Shown here piece after piece: positions 17,620 to 25,666 of a stretch of DNA of 64,000 nt (position 1 is the stretch's first letter; every line of letters begins with the position of its first letter). The translations under genes were made by a program, and so were the position numbers. The notes beneath the pieces are model-generated. The model was not told where the DNA came from and searched no databases. It saw only the letters and a list, made by a program, of their open reading frames with translations. Source of the stretch: Paracoccus subflavus (GTDB taxonomy: Bacteria > Pseudomonadota > Alphaproteobacteria > Rhodobacterales > Rhodobacteraceae); NCBI RefSeq assembly GCF_004310345.1, contig NZ_SISK01000002.1, positions 327,591 through 391,590 on the forward strand, in the 5' to 3' direction.

Positions 17620-18347
17620 CCAGCGCCGGAACGGTCATCGTCACCGGCGCGGGGTCGGGCATCGGGCGGGCCATCGCGCTGCGCCTCGCGGCGGACGGCT
17701 ACCGCGTGATGGTCAACGACTTCCGCGCCGCCGCCGCCGCCGCCGTCGCGGCCGAAATCGGCGCCCATGGAAAAAGCTGCGACGGCGACGTCTCGGACGA
17801 GGCGGACGTGGCCGCCATCGTCGCGGCGACAGAAGCCGCCTTTGGACCGGTCACGCATCTGGTCAACAACGCGGGCCATGTCCAGCAGGGCCGGTTCGAA
17901 ACCCTGACGCCCGCCGATTTCGACCGCATGATCGCGGTCCACCTGCGCGGCACCTTCCTCTGCACGCAGGCGGTGATGGGCGGAATGCTGGCGCGCCGCG
18001 CGGGCGTCGTGGTCAACATCGCCTCGCAACTCGGCCAGATCGGCGGGGTGGAGCTTGTCCATTACTCCGCCGCCAAGGCCGGGATCATCGGCCTGACCAA
18101 GGCGCTTGCGCGCGAGGTGTCGTCGCAGGGCGTGCGCGTCAATGCGGTCGCCCCCGGCCCGATCAACACCCCCCTCGTGCGCAGCCTGTCCGAGGACTGG
18201 CAGCGCGCCAAGGCCGCCGAACTGCCGCTGGGCCGCTTCGGCGAACCCGAAGAGGTGGCGGCGACTGTGTCCTTCCTCTGCTCCCCCGGCGCGTCGCTGT
18301 TCGTCGGCCAGACGCTGGGCCCTAATTCCGGAGATGTGATGCTATGA
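17616..18347 (+). CDS. SDR-family oxidoreductase
   Basis: A 243-residue classical short-chain dehydrogenase. The Rossmann motif is TGAGSGIGRAIAL near residue 9, the structural NNAG block is VNNAGH, and the catalytic Ser and Tyr-x3-Lys are in NIASQLGQIGGVELVHYSAAKAG. A C-terminal PGPINTPLVR and a GQTLGPNSGD end are typical of FabG-like members. It is coupled by 4-nt overlaps to the permease before and the SDR after. In this setting it could oxidise or reduce a hydroxyl or keto group on the imported compound; the substrate is not shown. Confidence 0.9.
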   Translation: MTSAGTVIVTGAGSGIGRAIALRLAADGYRVMVNDFRAAAAAAVAAEIGAHGKSCDGDVSDEADVAAIVAATEAAFGPVTHLVNNAGHVQQGRFETLTPADFDRMIAVHLRGTFLCTQAVMGGMLARRAGVVVNIASQLGQIGGVELVHYSAAKAGIIGLTKALAREVSSQGVRVNAVAPGPINTPLVRSLSEDWQRAKAAELPLGRFGEPEEVAATVSFLCSPGASLFVGQTLGPNSGDVML

Positions 18348-19099
18348 CCGAAACCTGCCTCATCACCGGCGCCGGCATCGGCATCGGCCGCGCAAGCGCG
18401 AAGGCCTTCGCCGCCGCAGGCTACCATGTCGTCGTCACCGACGTGCTGGATGCCGAAGGCCAATCCTGCGTGGACGAGATCAGGGCCGCGGGCGGCAGTG
18501 CCGAATACCACCGCCTCGACGTCCGCTCGACCGAGGCCGCCGACGCGCTGGTCGCCCGGATCGAAGCCGAACGCGGCGGCATCGACGTGATCGTCGCCAA
18601 TGCAGGCATCGCCCACAAGGTGCCGCTGCCCGCCTTGACGGACGAGAAGTGGGACCACACCTTCGACATCGACCTGAAGGGCATCTTCCGCGTCATCCGC
18701 CCCGCGCTGGCTGGGATGAAGTCGCGCCGGAAGGGTTCGGTCATCGCGCTCTCCTCCATAATGGGCGTCGCCTATGGCTGGTACGAACACGTCCACTACT
18801 CCGCCGCCAAGGCGGGGGTCGTGGGCCTCGTGCGCGGGCTTGCGGTCGAACTGGCGCGCGACGGCATCCGCGTGAACGGCGTGGCGCCGGGCTACATCCG
18901 CACCGCGCAGCTTCTGTCGAAAGAGAATTCGCTCGGTCCCGAAGGGGCGGCCAAAGCCGGCGAGTTCATCCCCATAGGACGGATCGGCGAACCCGAGGAC
19001 GTCGCCGACGTCGTTCTGTTCCTAGCATCCAACGGCGCCCGATACATGACCGGACAGGTCGTGGTCGTGGACGGAGGATTGCTCGTCGGGCGCTACTGA
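18344..19099 (+). CDS. SDR-family oxidoreductase
   Basis: A 251-residue short-chain dehydrogenase distinct from its upstream neighbour. The cofactor motif is TGAGIGIGRASAKAF, followed by VANAGIAHK, the catalytic Ser in ALSSIMGVAYG, and Tyr-x3-Lys in VHYSAAKAGVVG. The C-terminus YMTGQVVVVDGGLLVGRY is the standard FabG-type ending. Two different SDRs side by side suggest sequential oxidation steps or different stereoisomers. It overlaps the preceding SDR by 4 nt and is followed, after 63 nt, by the exported binding protein. Confidence 0.9.
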   Translation: MTETCLITGAGIGIGRASAKAFAAAGYHVVVTDVLDAEGQSCVDEIRAAGGSAEYHRLDVRSTEAADALVARIEAERGGIDVIVANAGIAHKVPLPALTDEKWDHTFDIDLKGIFRVIRPALAGMKSRRKGSVIALSSIMGVAYGWYEHVHYSAAKAGVVGLVRGLAVELARDGIRVNGVAPGYIRTAQLLSKENSLGPEGAAKAGEFIPIGRIGEPEDVADVVLFLASNGARYMTGQVVVVDGGLLVGRY

Positions 19100-19162
19100 C
19101 GCGCGGCGGGGCAAGAAGAAGAAAACGTCAACCAACAGACGATAAAACAGGAGGTACGACCA

Positions 19163-20386
19163 ATGAATACTCAGTCGCTATCGCGGCGGCGGTTCATGCA
19201 GGGAACTGCAGGTTCCGTCGTGCTCGCCGGGGTGGGCATGCCCTTCCTCGGCGCGCAACAGGCCTTCGCGGCCGACCTGTCGCAGCAGGAACTGCGCACC
19301 GTGGGCCTGTCGGTCACCGTGCAGGAACGCATCCTGAACGACTTCAAGGCCGCCTCGGGCGTCAAGGCGGTGTCGGGCAAGGCCGACATCTTCCCCAACA
19401 CCCAGACCGAACTGCTGTCGGGCTCCACCGCCTATGATTGCTGGGAAACCATCGCGGAACGCCTGCCGTCGATCGTGCAGACCGACCTCGTGGCGCCGAT
19501 CCCGACCGCCTCGCTAAAGAACTGGACGGGCGTGGGCGAATCCTTCCTGAAGGCCAGCGAGAAGTGGGAACCGCGTGCCCAGATCGTCGGCCAGATCTGG
19601 AACGACGAAAGCCAGACCGCGCTGAACATGGTGCCGACGGTCTACAACTTCGACTCCATCGGCTTCCGGCCCGACCTCGTGGACGCCGAAGAGGCGGCGA
19701 TGTGGTCCTCGCTCTTCGATCCGAAGTTCAAGGGCAAGACCGGCCTCAACGTCGACCCGCTCATCGCCTTCGGTCAGGCCATCATGGCCATGAACGAGAT
19801 GGGCATGCTCGAGGTGCCGAACCCCGGCAACCCTGACGCGGCGGCCATCGAGGAAGCGGCGAAGTTCCTGATCGCCAAGAAGAAGGAAGGGCAGTTCCGC
19901 GCCCTCTGGGGTGACTTCGGCGAACTCGTCAACCTGATGGCCTCGGGCGAGATGATCCTGGCCGACGCCTGGCAGCCGGCCGTCATGGCGGTCAAGGCGC
20001 AGGGCGTGCAGTGCTCCTACGCCACGATGAAGAACGGCTATCGCGGCTGGGCGATCGGCGTGTCGGCACTCAAATCCTCGCCAAACTTCGATGCGGTCGT
20101 AGCCTATGCCGACTACTGGCTGTCGGGTCCCCCGGCGGTCGCGGTGTCGGAACAGGGCTACTACTCGCCCAACGACAAGGTGAAGGCCATCATGGCGCCT
20201 GAGAAGTACGCCTTCTGGTACGAGGGCGCGCCGTGGGTCGGCGCCGAAGAGCGCGGGATCAAGGAAGGCGACCTGCGCGATGGCGGGTCGCTCGCAACCC
20301 GTGCGGCCAACGTCGCCTACTGGCACCAGTGGCCGGATGAATACGACCTGCTGATGCAGAAGTGGGACGAATTCCTGTCGGCCTGA
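19163..20386 (+). CDS. Tat-exported ABC transporter substrate-binding protein (PotD-like)
   Basis: A 407-residue periplasmic binding protein. The N-terminus carries a twin-arginine signal (SRRRFMQ at 7-13), a hydrophobic stretch, and a likely cleavage after AFA at 36. Export by Tat means it would cross the membrane already folded. The mature part has the PotD-type two-lobe fold (TVQERILNDFKAASG, MVPTVYNFDSIGFRPD, GEMILADAWQPAVMAVKAQG). An AGGAGG ribosome-binding site lies 8 nt before ATG 19163. It delivers substrate to the 15892/16768 permeases. A leaderless homologue is encoded at 12340. Confidence 0.92.
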   Translation: MNTQSLSRRRFMQGTAGSVVLAGVGMPFLGAQQAFAADLSQQELRTVGLSVTVQERILNDFKAASGVKAVSGKADIFPNTQTELLSGSTAYDCWETIAERLPSIVQTDLVAPIPTASLKNWTGVGESFLKASEKWEPRAQIVGQIWNDESQTALNMVPTVYNFDSIGFRPDLVDAEEAAMWSSLFDPKFKGKTGLNVDPLIAFGQAIMAMNEMGMLEVPNPGNPDAAAIEEAAKFLIAKKKEGQFRALWGDFGELVNLMASGEMILADAWQPAVMAVKAQGVQCSYATMKNGYRGWAIGVSALKSSPNFDAVVAYADYWLSGPPAVAVSEQGYYSPNDKVKAIMAPEKYAFWYEGAPWVGAEERGIKEGDLRDGGSLATRAANVAYWHQWPDEYDLLMQKWDEFLSA

Positions 20387-20404
20387 CCTGTCCAAGAACG
20401 TGGC

Positions 20405-20420
20405 CGGGGCATCAGCCCCG
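20405..20420 (+). terminator. Short hairpin between binding-protein and second ATPase genes
   Basis: CGGGGC-ATCA-GCCCCG forms a perfect 6-bp stem with a 4-nt loop 18 nt after the binding-protein stop. There is no T-tract, so it is unlikely to stop transcription fully. Such hairpins often protect binding-protein mRNA so that it is made in excess over the ATPase. Its position also argues against the GTG at 20400 as the start of the next gene. Confidence 0.45.
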
Positions 20421-20456
20421 ACCGCACCACAGACCCGAATAACCGAGGACCCTCCA

Positions 20457-21560
20457 GTGGCGTATGACCTGCAGCTTTCGCATATCGGCAAGGTATACGA
20501 TAACGGCACCCCCGCCGTGATCGACTTCAACCTTGACGTCGACAAGGGAGAGTTCATCGCCTTCCTCGGCCCGTCGGGCTGCGGCAAGACCACGACCCTG
20601 CGGATGATCGCAGGCTTTGAATCCATCACCTCGGGCGACCTGCTGATCCGCGGCAAGCGGGTGAACGACCTGCAGCCGGAAAAGCGCCCCACCTCGATGA
20701 TCTTCCAGAACTACGCGCTCTTCCCGCACATGACGGTGCGCCAGAACGTGATGTTCGGGCTCGAGATCAAGCAGCTTCCGCAGGCCGAAGCGAAGCGCAA
20801 GGTCGACCGCATCCTTGACAAGCTGGGCCTGTCGGACGTGGCCGACATCCGCCCGACCCGCCTTTCCGGCGGCCAGCGGCAGCGCATCGCGCTGGCCCGA
20901 TCGCTGGTGGTGGAACCTGACATCCTGCTTCTCGACGAACCCCTGGGCGCGCTGGATGCGAACCTTCGCAAGTCGATCCAGAACGAACTGAAACTGCTGC
21001 AGCGCGATCTCGGCATCACCTTCGTCTTCGTCACCCATGCCCAGTCCGAAGCGCTGGCCCTGTCCGACCGGATCGTCGTGATGAACGCGGGCCGCGTCGA
21101 ACAGATCAGCCCCCCGCGCGAGCTTTACACCCGGCCGCAAAGCATCTTCGTCGCGCGCTTCATCGGGGCGAACACGCTGATTTCGGGCAATGTCAAATCC
21201 GTCTCGGCCGATCTCGTGACGGTCGACACCGCCTTCGGCCCCCTGACCGCCGAGATGCCCGCCGTGGCGCCCGCGCCGGGCCGCCCCGCCTCGGTCGTCC
21301 TTCCAGCCGAAGCGATGCACGTCCTGCCCGCCACCATGCCCGAGGCCGAGATCCGTGCCAATCACGGCAGCAACATGGTCCCCTGCACCGTCACGCGGCT
21401 GCAACTCGTGGGCCATATCCTGCAGATCGGTCTCGTGCTGCCGAACGGTGAGGCGGTGTCAATCGAAGGCCATGTTGACAAGTATCGCGACAGTCTGTCG
21501 ACCGGCAGCGCCGCCGTCGTCGCATGGCATCCCGCCAATGCGACGCTAATCGCCCAGTAG
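20457..21560 (+). CDS. ABC transporter ATPase (PotA-like, complete catalytic set)
   Basis: A 367-residue ATPase with Walker A GPSGCGKT at 38-45, Q-loop FQNYALFP, signature LSGGQRQ near 136-142, Walker B LLLDEP (D160, E161) and an intact switch histidine (H194 in FVTHAQSEAL). A C-terminal TOBE-like regulatory region follows (SVSADLVTVDTAFGPL, SIEGHVDKYRDSL). I chose GTG 20457, preceded by GAGGACC, because MAYDLQLSHIGKVYDNG is the normal family start; the frame from GTG 20400 adds a low-complexity leader. It is 7 nt before the amidase gene. It probably pairs with the 14789 ATPase, which lacks the histidine. Confidence 0.9.
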   Translation: MAYDLQLSHIGKVYDNGTPAVIDFNLDVDKGEFIAFLGPSGCGKTTTLRMIAGFESITSGDLLIRGKRVNDLQPEKRPTSMIFQNYALFPHMTVRQNVMFGLEIKQLPQAEAKRKVDRILDKLGLSDVADIRPTRLSGGQRQRIALARSLVVEPDILLLDEPLGALDANLRKSIQNELKLLQRDLGITFVFVTHAQSEALALSDRIVVMNAGRVEQISPPRELYTRPQSIFVARFIGANTLISGNVKSVSADLVTVDTAFGPLTAEMPAVAPAPGRPASVVLPAEAMHVLPATMPEAEIRANHGSNMVPCTVTRLQLVGHILQIGLVLPNGEAVSIEGHVDKYRDSLSTGSAAVVAWHPANATLIAQ

Positions 21561-21567
21561 GCCCACC

Positions 21568-22917
21568 ATGGTGATCCAGACCGCCAGCGAACTCGCGCAG
21601 GGGCTGCGCGACGGTCGTATCGACCCCCTCGACCTTCTGGCCGAGGTCTTCGACCGCATGGCCGCACATGGAGATGCGGCGCTCTTCATCCGCAAGACCC
21701 GTCCCCGCGCCGAGGCCGAGGCCCGCGCCGCCCGCGAAAGGCTGCGCGCAGGTCTGCCCGCCAGCCTGCTCGACGGCGTGCCGCTGGCGTGGAAGGATCT
21801 GTTCGATCTGAAAGGCAGCATCACCACCGCCGGGTCCGAGGTGCTGCGGGACGCAGCCCCCGCCACGGCGGATGCCGATCTGGTCGCCGCCGGGGCGCGA
21901 GCGGGGCTGGTGTCGGTCGGCACCGTGAACATGACCGAGTTCGCTTATTCGGGCATCGGTCTGAACCCCCATTACGGCACGCCCCGCAACCCCCGTGACG
22001 GGGCGGTGCACCGTTCGCCCGGCGGGTCATCGTCGGGCAGCGGGGCGGTGGTTGCGGCGTGCATCGTGCCCCTGTCCATCGGCACCGACACGGGCGGGTC
22101 GATCCGCATTCCCGCCGCCTTTAACGGCGTCGTGGGCTACAAGACATCGACGGGCCATTACCCGATGGGCGGCGTCTTCCCGCTGTCCCCGACGCTCGAT
22201 ACGCTCGGCCCGTTGGCGCCGACGGTCGCGGATTGCGTTCTGGCCGATGCCGCCCTGCGCGGCCTGCGCGCCCCCGACGCGACCCCCGCCGATCCGGCAT
22301 CGCTCGACCTTGTCATCCCCGACGTGGTGATGTTCGACGACCTCGACCCCGCGGTGGCTGCGGCCTTCGACGCGACCGTGACGCGCATTGCCGCGGCGGG
22401 CGCCCGCATCCGCCGCATCGCGCTGCCTGAACTGCGCGAGACGTCTGACATCATCGCCCGCCTCGGCCCCATGACCTCGGTCGAGGCAAAGCTGGTCCAT
22501 CGCGACCGGCTCGATACCCCTGACGAGGCGCGGATCGATCCCCGCGTCGTGCGCCGCATCCGCATGGCCGACCGCATGACCGCCGTCGACCTGTGGGAAC
22601 TCCAGACACACCGCCGCCGCCTGATCGCACAGGTGAACGACCGTCTGGCCGGTGCGATCCTGATTTGCCCCACCACCCCCAGCGTGGCCATGCCCATCGC
22701 CCCGCTCGAAGCGGATGTGGAGGTCTTCTTCCACCACAACTTCCGCACGCTCAGGAACACCGCGCTCGGCAACTTCCTCGACTGGTGCGGGCTTTCCGTG
22801 CCGAACGGCGCGGATGGCGACGGCATGCCCACGGGGCTGATGATGTGCGCCCCGCATGGCCGCGACAGGCACATACTTTCCGCCGGACTGGCGCTGGAGA
22901 CGGCGATCCGCGGCTGA
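21568..22917 (+). CDS. Amidase signature family enzyme
   Basis: A 449-residue amidase. The catalytic triad of the family is visible: Lys76 in LAWKDLFD, the cis-serine in [10 protein letters not shown] (about 154-156), and the nucleophile Ser178 in [14 protein letters not shown]. The family hydrolyses linear amides to acid and ammonia. Placed after the transporter and before an imidase-like gene, it would suit removal of ammonia from the half-amide formed when a cyclic imide is opened. It is translationally close to the ATPase (7-nt gap). The substrate is inferred. Confidence 0.92.
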   Translation: MVIQTASELAQGLRDGRIDPLDLLAEVFDRMAAHGDAALFIRKTRPRAEAEARAARERLRAGLPASLLDGVPLAWKDLFDLKGSITTAGSEVLRDAAPATADADLVAAGARAGLVSVGTVNMTEFAYSGIGLNPHYGTPRNPRDGAVHRSPGGSSSGSGAVVAACIVPLSIGTDTGGSIRIPAAFNGVVGYKTSTGHYPMGGVFPLSPTLDTLGPLAPTVADCVLADAALRGLRAPDATPADPASLDLVIPDVVMFDDLDPAVAAAFDATVTRIAAAGARIRRIALPELRETSDIIARLGPMTSVEAKLVHRDRLDTPDEARIDPRVVRRIRMADRMTAVDLWELQTHRRRLIAQVNDRLAGAILICPTTPSVAMPIAPLEADVEVFFHHNFRTLRNTALGNFLDWCGLSVPNGADGDGMPTGLMMCAPHGRDRHILSAGLALETAIRG

Positions 22918-22985
22918 GACGCGACTTAACCCGCGACAGGAGAAGCCCTGCCGCAACCACAAAAGGCAACAGAAGGACTACACGA

Positions 22986-23888
22986 ATGGCAAAGAAGATT
23001 ATGTGCGCCTTCGGCACCGACATCGACTCGGTGGCGGGCTGGATCGGTTCCTATGGTGGCGGCGACAGCCCGTCGGACATCCAGCGCGGCATCTTCGCGA
23101 CCGAGGTGGGCGTGCCGCGCCTCCTGCGCCTGTTCAAGAAATACGACCTCAAGACCTCGTTCTTCATCCCCGGCCACTCGCTGGAAACCTTCCCAAAAGA
23201 GATGGAGATGATCGTCAAGGACGGTCACGAGGTGGGCGCCCACGGCTACCTGCACGAAAACCCGATCGCCATGACGCCGACGCAAGAGGAAGACGTCCTC
23301 GTCAAGTCGATCGAACTGATCAAGAACCTGACTGGTCAGGCCCCGCGCGGCTATGTGGCGCCCTGGTGGGAAATGTCGAATTCGACCGCCGCGCTTCTGC
23401 TGAAACACGGCTTCACCTATGACCATTCGCAGGGCTACCGCGACTTCCAGCCCTTCTACGCGCGCGTGGGCGATAGCTGGAATACCATCGACTATTCCAA
23501 ATCCGCCAAGGACTGGATGCATCCCCTGAAGCACGGCACGGAAATCGACCTCGTCGATATCGCGGCCAACTGGTATGTCGACGACCTGCCGCCCATGATG
23601 TTCATTAAGAAGTCGCCCAACAGCCACGGCTTCGTGAACCCTCGCGACATCGAGGAGCTGTGGCGCGACCAGTTCGACTGGGTCTACCGCGAGATGGACT
23701 ACGCGGTCTTCGCCTTCACCATCCACCCGGATGTGGCGGGCCGCCCGCAGGTGTTGCTGATGCTGGAACGCCTTATCGAATACATCTCGACGCATTCGGG
23801 CGTGGAATGGGCGACGTTCGAGGACATCGCAAACGACTTCCGCAAGCGCTATCCCTTCGCCAGCGGCAAGCGTCCCGAAGTGATCTGA
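22986..23888 (+). CDS. Polysaccharide-deacetylase-fold enzyme, cyclic imide hydrolase/PuuE-like
   Basis: A 300-residue NodB-fold metal hydrolase. The metal-binding aspartates are in CAFGTDIDS (D12, D14) and the HGYLH motif holds H86 and H90. The opening [10 protein letters not shown], the [10 protein letters not shown] block, and the middle [20 protein letters not shown] resemble, from memory, bacterial cyclic imide hydrolases and the PuuE allantoinase rather than cell-wall deacetylases. There is no signal peptide, so it acts in the cytoplasm, which also argues against peptidoglycan or chitin as substrate. It lies downstream of the amidase gene in the same direction. Confidence 0.82.
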   Translation: MAKKIMCAFGTDIDSVAGWIGSYGGGDSPSDIQRGIFATEVGVPRLLRLFKKYDLKTSFFIPGHSLETFPKEMEMIVKDGHEVGAHGYLHENPIAMTPTQEEDVLVKSIELIKNLTGQAPRGYVAPWWEMSNSTAALLLKHGFTYDHSQGYRDFQPFYARVGDSWNTIDYSKSAKDWMHPLKHGTEIDLVDIAANWYVDDLPPMMFIKKSPNSHGFVNPRDIEELWRDQFDWVYREMDYAVFAFTIHPDVAGRPQVLLMLERLIEYISTHSGVEWATFEDIANDFRKRYPFASGKRPEVI

Positions 23889-23900
23889 CACCGCGACACG

Positions 23901-23924
23901 CCGGGGGGGCCCTGCGCCCCCCGG
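23901..23924 (+). terminator. GC-rich hairpin after the imidase-like gene
   Basis: CCGGGGGG (23901-23908) pairs perfectly with CCCCCCGG (23917-23924) around an 8-nt loop. No T-run follows, so it may only attenuate or protect the 3' end of the upstream mRNA. It separates the transporter/amidase/imidase block from the small CxxC and GTPase genes. Confidence 0.45.
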
Positions 23925-23947
23925 TCATTCCGACGAGGGCCTGACCG

Positions 23948-24238
23948 ATGTGTAACGCCTGCGGAAACCCCGCCGCCCCCGGCCACTGGACCGAAGCCGG
24001 CGCCGCCACGCCGGGTGACAGACTGCGCGCGCGCTTTCATCGCGCGGCCCTGTTGAATTCCGTGCTGAAACCCTATGGCCTGTCCGCCCATGACGGCGGC
24101 GTCGTGCCCGGCATACAGGTCGGCACCCTGTCGGGCGCGCAGACCATTGTCCACACCCTCGATGACCTCTGGGCCGAGGCGGAGCGTCTGGCCGGACGGC
24201 CCATCGACCCGCTCGATCCACAGTATCTGGATGACTGA
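23948..24238 (+). CDS. Small conserved protein with N-terminal CxxC, partner of a CobW-type GTPase
   Basis: A 96-residue protein of unrecognised function. It opens MCNACG, so two cysteines at positions 2 and 5 form a possible metal site or half of one. The remainder is soluble, with basic RLRARFHRAALLN and acidic C-terminal DPLDPQYLDD ends. There is no signal peptide or membrane helix. Its stop overlaps the start of the COG0523 GTPase by 8 nt, which strongly suggests a joint job, such as receiving or passing a metal ion for the hydrolase upstream. Codon use matches the neighbours. Confidence 0.75.
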   Translation: MCNACGNPAAPGHWTEAGAATPGDRLRARFHRAALLNSVLKPYGLSAHDGGVVPGIQVGTLSGAQTIVHTLDDLWAEAERLAGRPIDPLDPQYLDD

Positions 24239-25205
24239 TACCCGCCTTCGACTGACGATCCTTGGGGGCTATCTGGGATCGGGCAAGACCACTTGGCTGC
24301 GCCACCAGCTGCATGTCGGCGCCTTTGGGCCGCGCGTGCATGTCGTGGTGAACGAAGCCGCCGAAGTGCCCGTCGACGATGCCCTGCTGGCCGGGGCCGA
24401 GGGGATGACACTGCTGTCGGGCGGCTGCTGTTGCTGCGTCGGGCGCGATGACCTGACCGCCGCGCTTCGCGACCTGTGCGATGCCCGCAGCCGCCTGTCC
24501 GCCGATGCGCTGCGGCTGGAACGCATTGTGCTGGAAACCAGCGGTCTGGCCGATCCCGGCGCCATCGTGCAGGCGATCCAGTCCGATCCGGTGCTGATCA
24601 ACCACATCGTCGTCGATGAAACCACCGTCGCGGTCGATGCCCTGCACGCGCTGGCGCAACTGGCGACCGAACCGCTGGGGCGGCGTCAGGTGGGCGCGGC
24701 AGACCGGATGATCCTGACCAAGACCGATGCCTCCGATCCCGCGGCACTGGCCACCCTGCGCGCGACGCTGGCCACGCTGAACGGCCATGCCGCGGTATCC
24801 GCCGCCGTTCTGGGCGATGCCGTGGCGCTGCCCCCGCTACCCGCTGATGCCGCGCCAGCAACCCTGCCGCCACTCGGCCCCGAGGATGCGCGCGGCCCGA
24901 TCCGGCCCACGCAGGTCGCCATCCCCGAAGGGCTGGACTGGTCCGCCTTCACGCTGTGGCTGTCGGCGCTGCTGTATGCGCGCGGCGACGATCTGGTCCG
25001 CGTCAAGGGTGTCGTACGCACGCCTGCCGGGCGGCTTTTGTTGCAAACCGTGCGCAAGGTCGTGCAATCCCCCGAAATCCTGCCCGAACAGGGCGACGCG
25101 CGCAGCGACAACATGATCGTCTTCATCGGGCGCGGCTACCGGCCCGAGGATCTGGGCCGGTCGATGCACCGCTTCCTGGGCCTGCCCGTCCCCACCCAAC
25201 CTTGA
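24231..25205 (+). CDS. COG0523/CobW-family metallochaperone GTPase
   Basis: A 324-residue P-loop GTPase. Walker A GYLGSGKT is at 13-20, the metal-binding Cys cluster GGCCCC at 64-69 (the GCxCC motif of the family), LETSGLADP at 101-109 and the guanine-recognition TKTD at 163-166. A CobW C-terminal domain closes the protein (FTLWLSALLYARGDDLVRVKGVV, IVFIGRGYRPEDL). The family delivers zinc, cobalt or other metals to target enzymes. I start at ATG 24231 inside the previous gene; the longer frame is chance. The likely client is the NodB-fold hydrolase or PxpA encoded nearby, by inference. Confidence 0.9.
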   Translation: MTDTRLRLTILGGYLGSGKTTWLRHQLHVGAFGPRVHVVVNEAAEVPVDDALLAGAEGMTLLSGGCCCCVGRDDLTAALRDLCDARSRLSADALRLERIVLETSGLADPGAIVQAIQSDPVLINHIVVDETTVAVDALHALAQLATEPLGRRQVGAADRMILTKTDASDPAALATLRATLATLNGHAAVSAAVLGDAVALPPLPADAAPATLPPLGPEDARGPIRPTQVAIPEGLDWSAFTLWLSALLYARGDDLVRVKGVVRTPAGRLLLQTVRKVVQSPEILPEQGDARSDNMIVFIGRGYRPEDLGRSMHRFLGLPVPTQP

Positions 25206-25216
25206 CGGAGTCAGCC

Positions 25217-25666
25217 ATGTCCGCTGTCACCATCCGCCTGCTTGCCGCCACCGACCGCGCCGAATGGGCCCGGCTGTGGACGGGCTATCTGGAATACTAC
25301 CAGACCTCGGTCCCGCAGGCCGTCTATGATGGTACCTTTGCCCGCCTGACGGGCGACGATCCGCAGAATTTCAACTGCTTTCTAGCCGAAGTCGACGGCC
25401 GCCCTGTGGGGCTGGTGCATTACCTGTTCCACCGCCACTGCTGGAAGATCGAGAATGTCTGCTATCTGCAGGACCTTTACGCCGATCCGTCGGTGCGCGG
25501 GCAGGGCGTCGGGCGGGCACTGATCGAGGCGGTCTATGCCGCCGCCGATGCCAACGGCACGCCCGCCGTCTATTGGCTGACGCAGGATTTCAACGAAACC
25601 GCGCGCAGGCTTTACGACCGGATCGCGCAGGTGACGCCCTTCATCCGCTACAACCGCAAGCTTTAA
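25217..25666 (+). CDS. GNAT-family N-acetyltransferase
   Basis: A 149-residue acetyltransferase. The acetyl-CoA-binding loop is VRGQGVGRALIEAVY, preceded by LQDLYADPS and followed by a NGTPAVYWLTQDFNETARRLYDR block typical of small-molecule GNATs. The start at 25217 lies 11 nt after the GTPase gene, making it the last gene of the catabolic run. Its stop TAA overlaps the stop of the convergent cupin gene (shared TTAA at 25663-25666). It may acetylate an amine released by the pathway; the substrate is unknown. Confidence 0.88.
   Translation: MSAVTIRLLAATDRAEWARLWTGYLEYYQTSVPQAVYDGTFARLTGDDPQNFNCFLAEVDGRPVGLVHYLFHRHCWKIENVCYLQDLYADPSVRGQGVGRALIEAVYAAADANGTPAVYWLTQDFNETARRLYDRIAQVTPFIRYNRKL

Noticed and set aside
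20400..20456. GTG 20400 as start of the second importer ATPase
   Set aside because: It adds a low-complexity leader across a hairpin; GTG 20457 has a ribosome-binding site and the usual family N-terminus.
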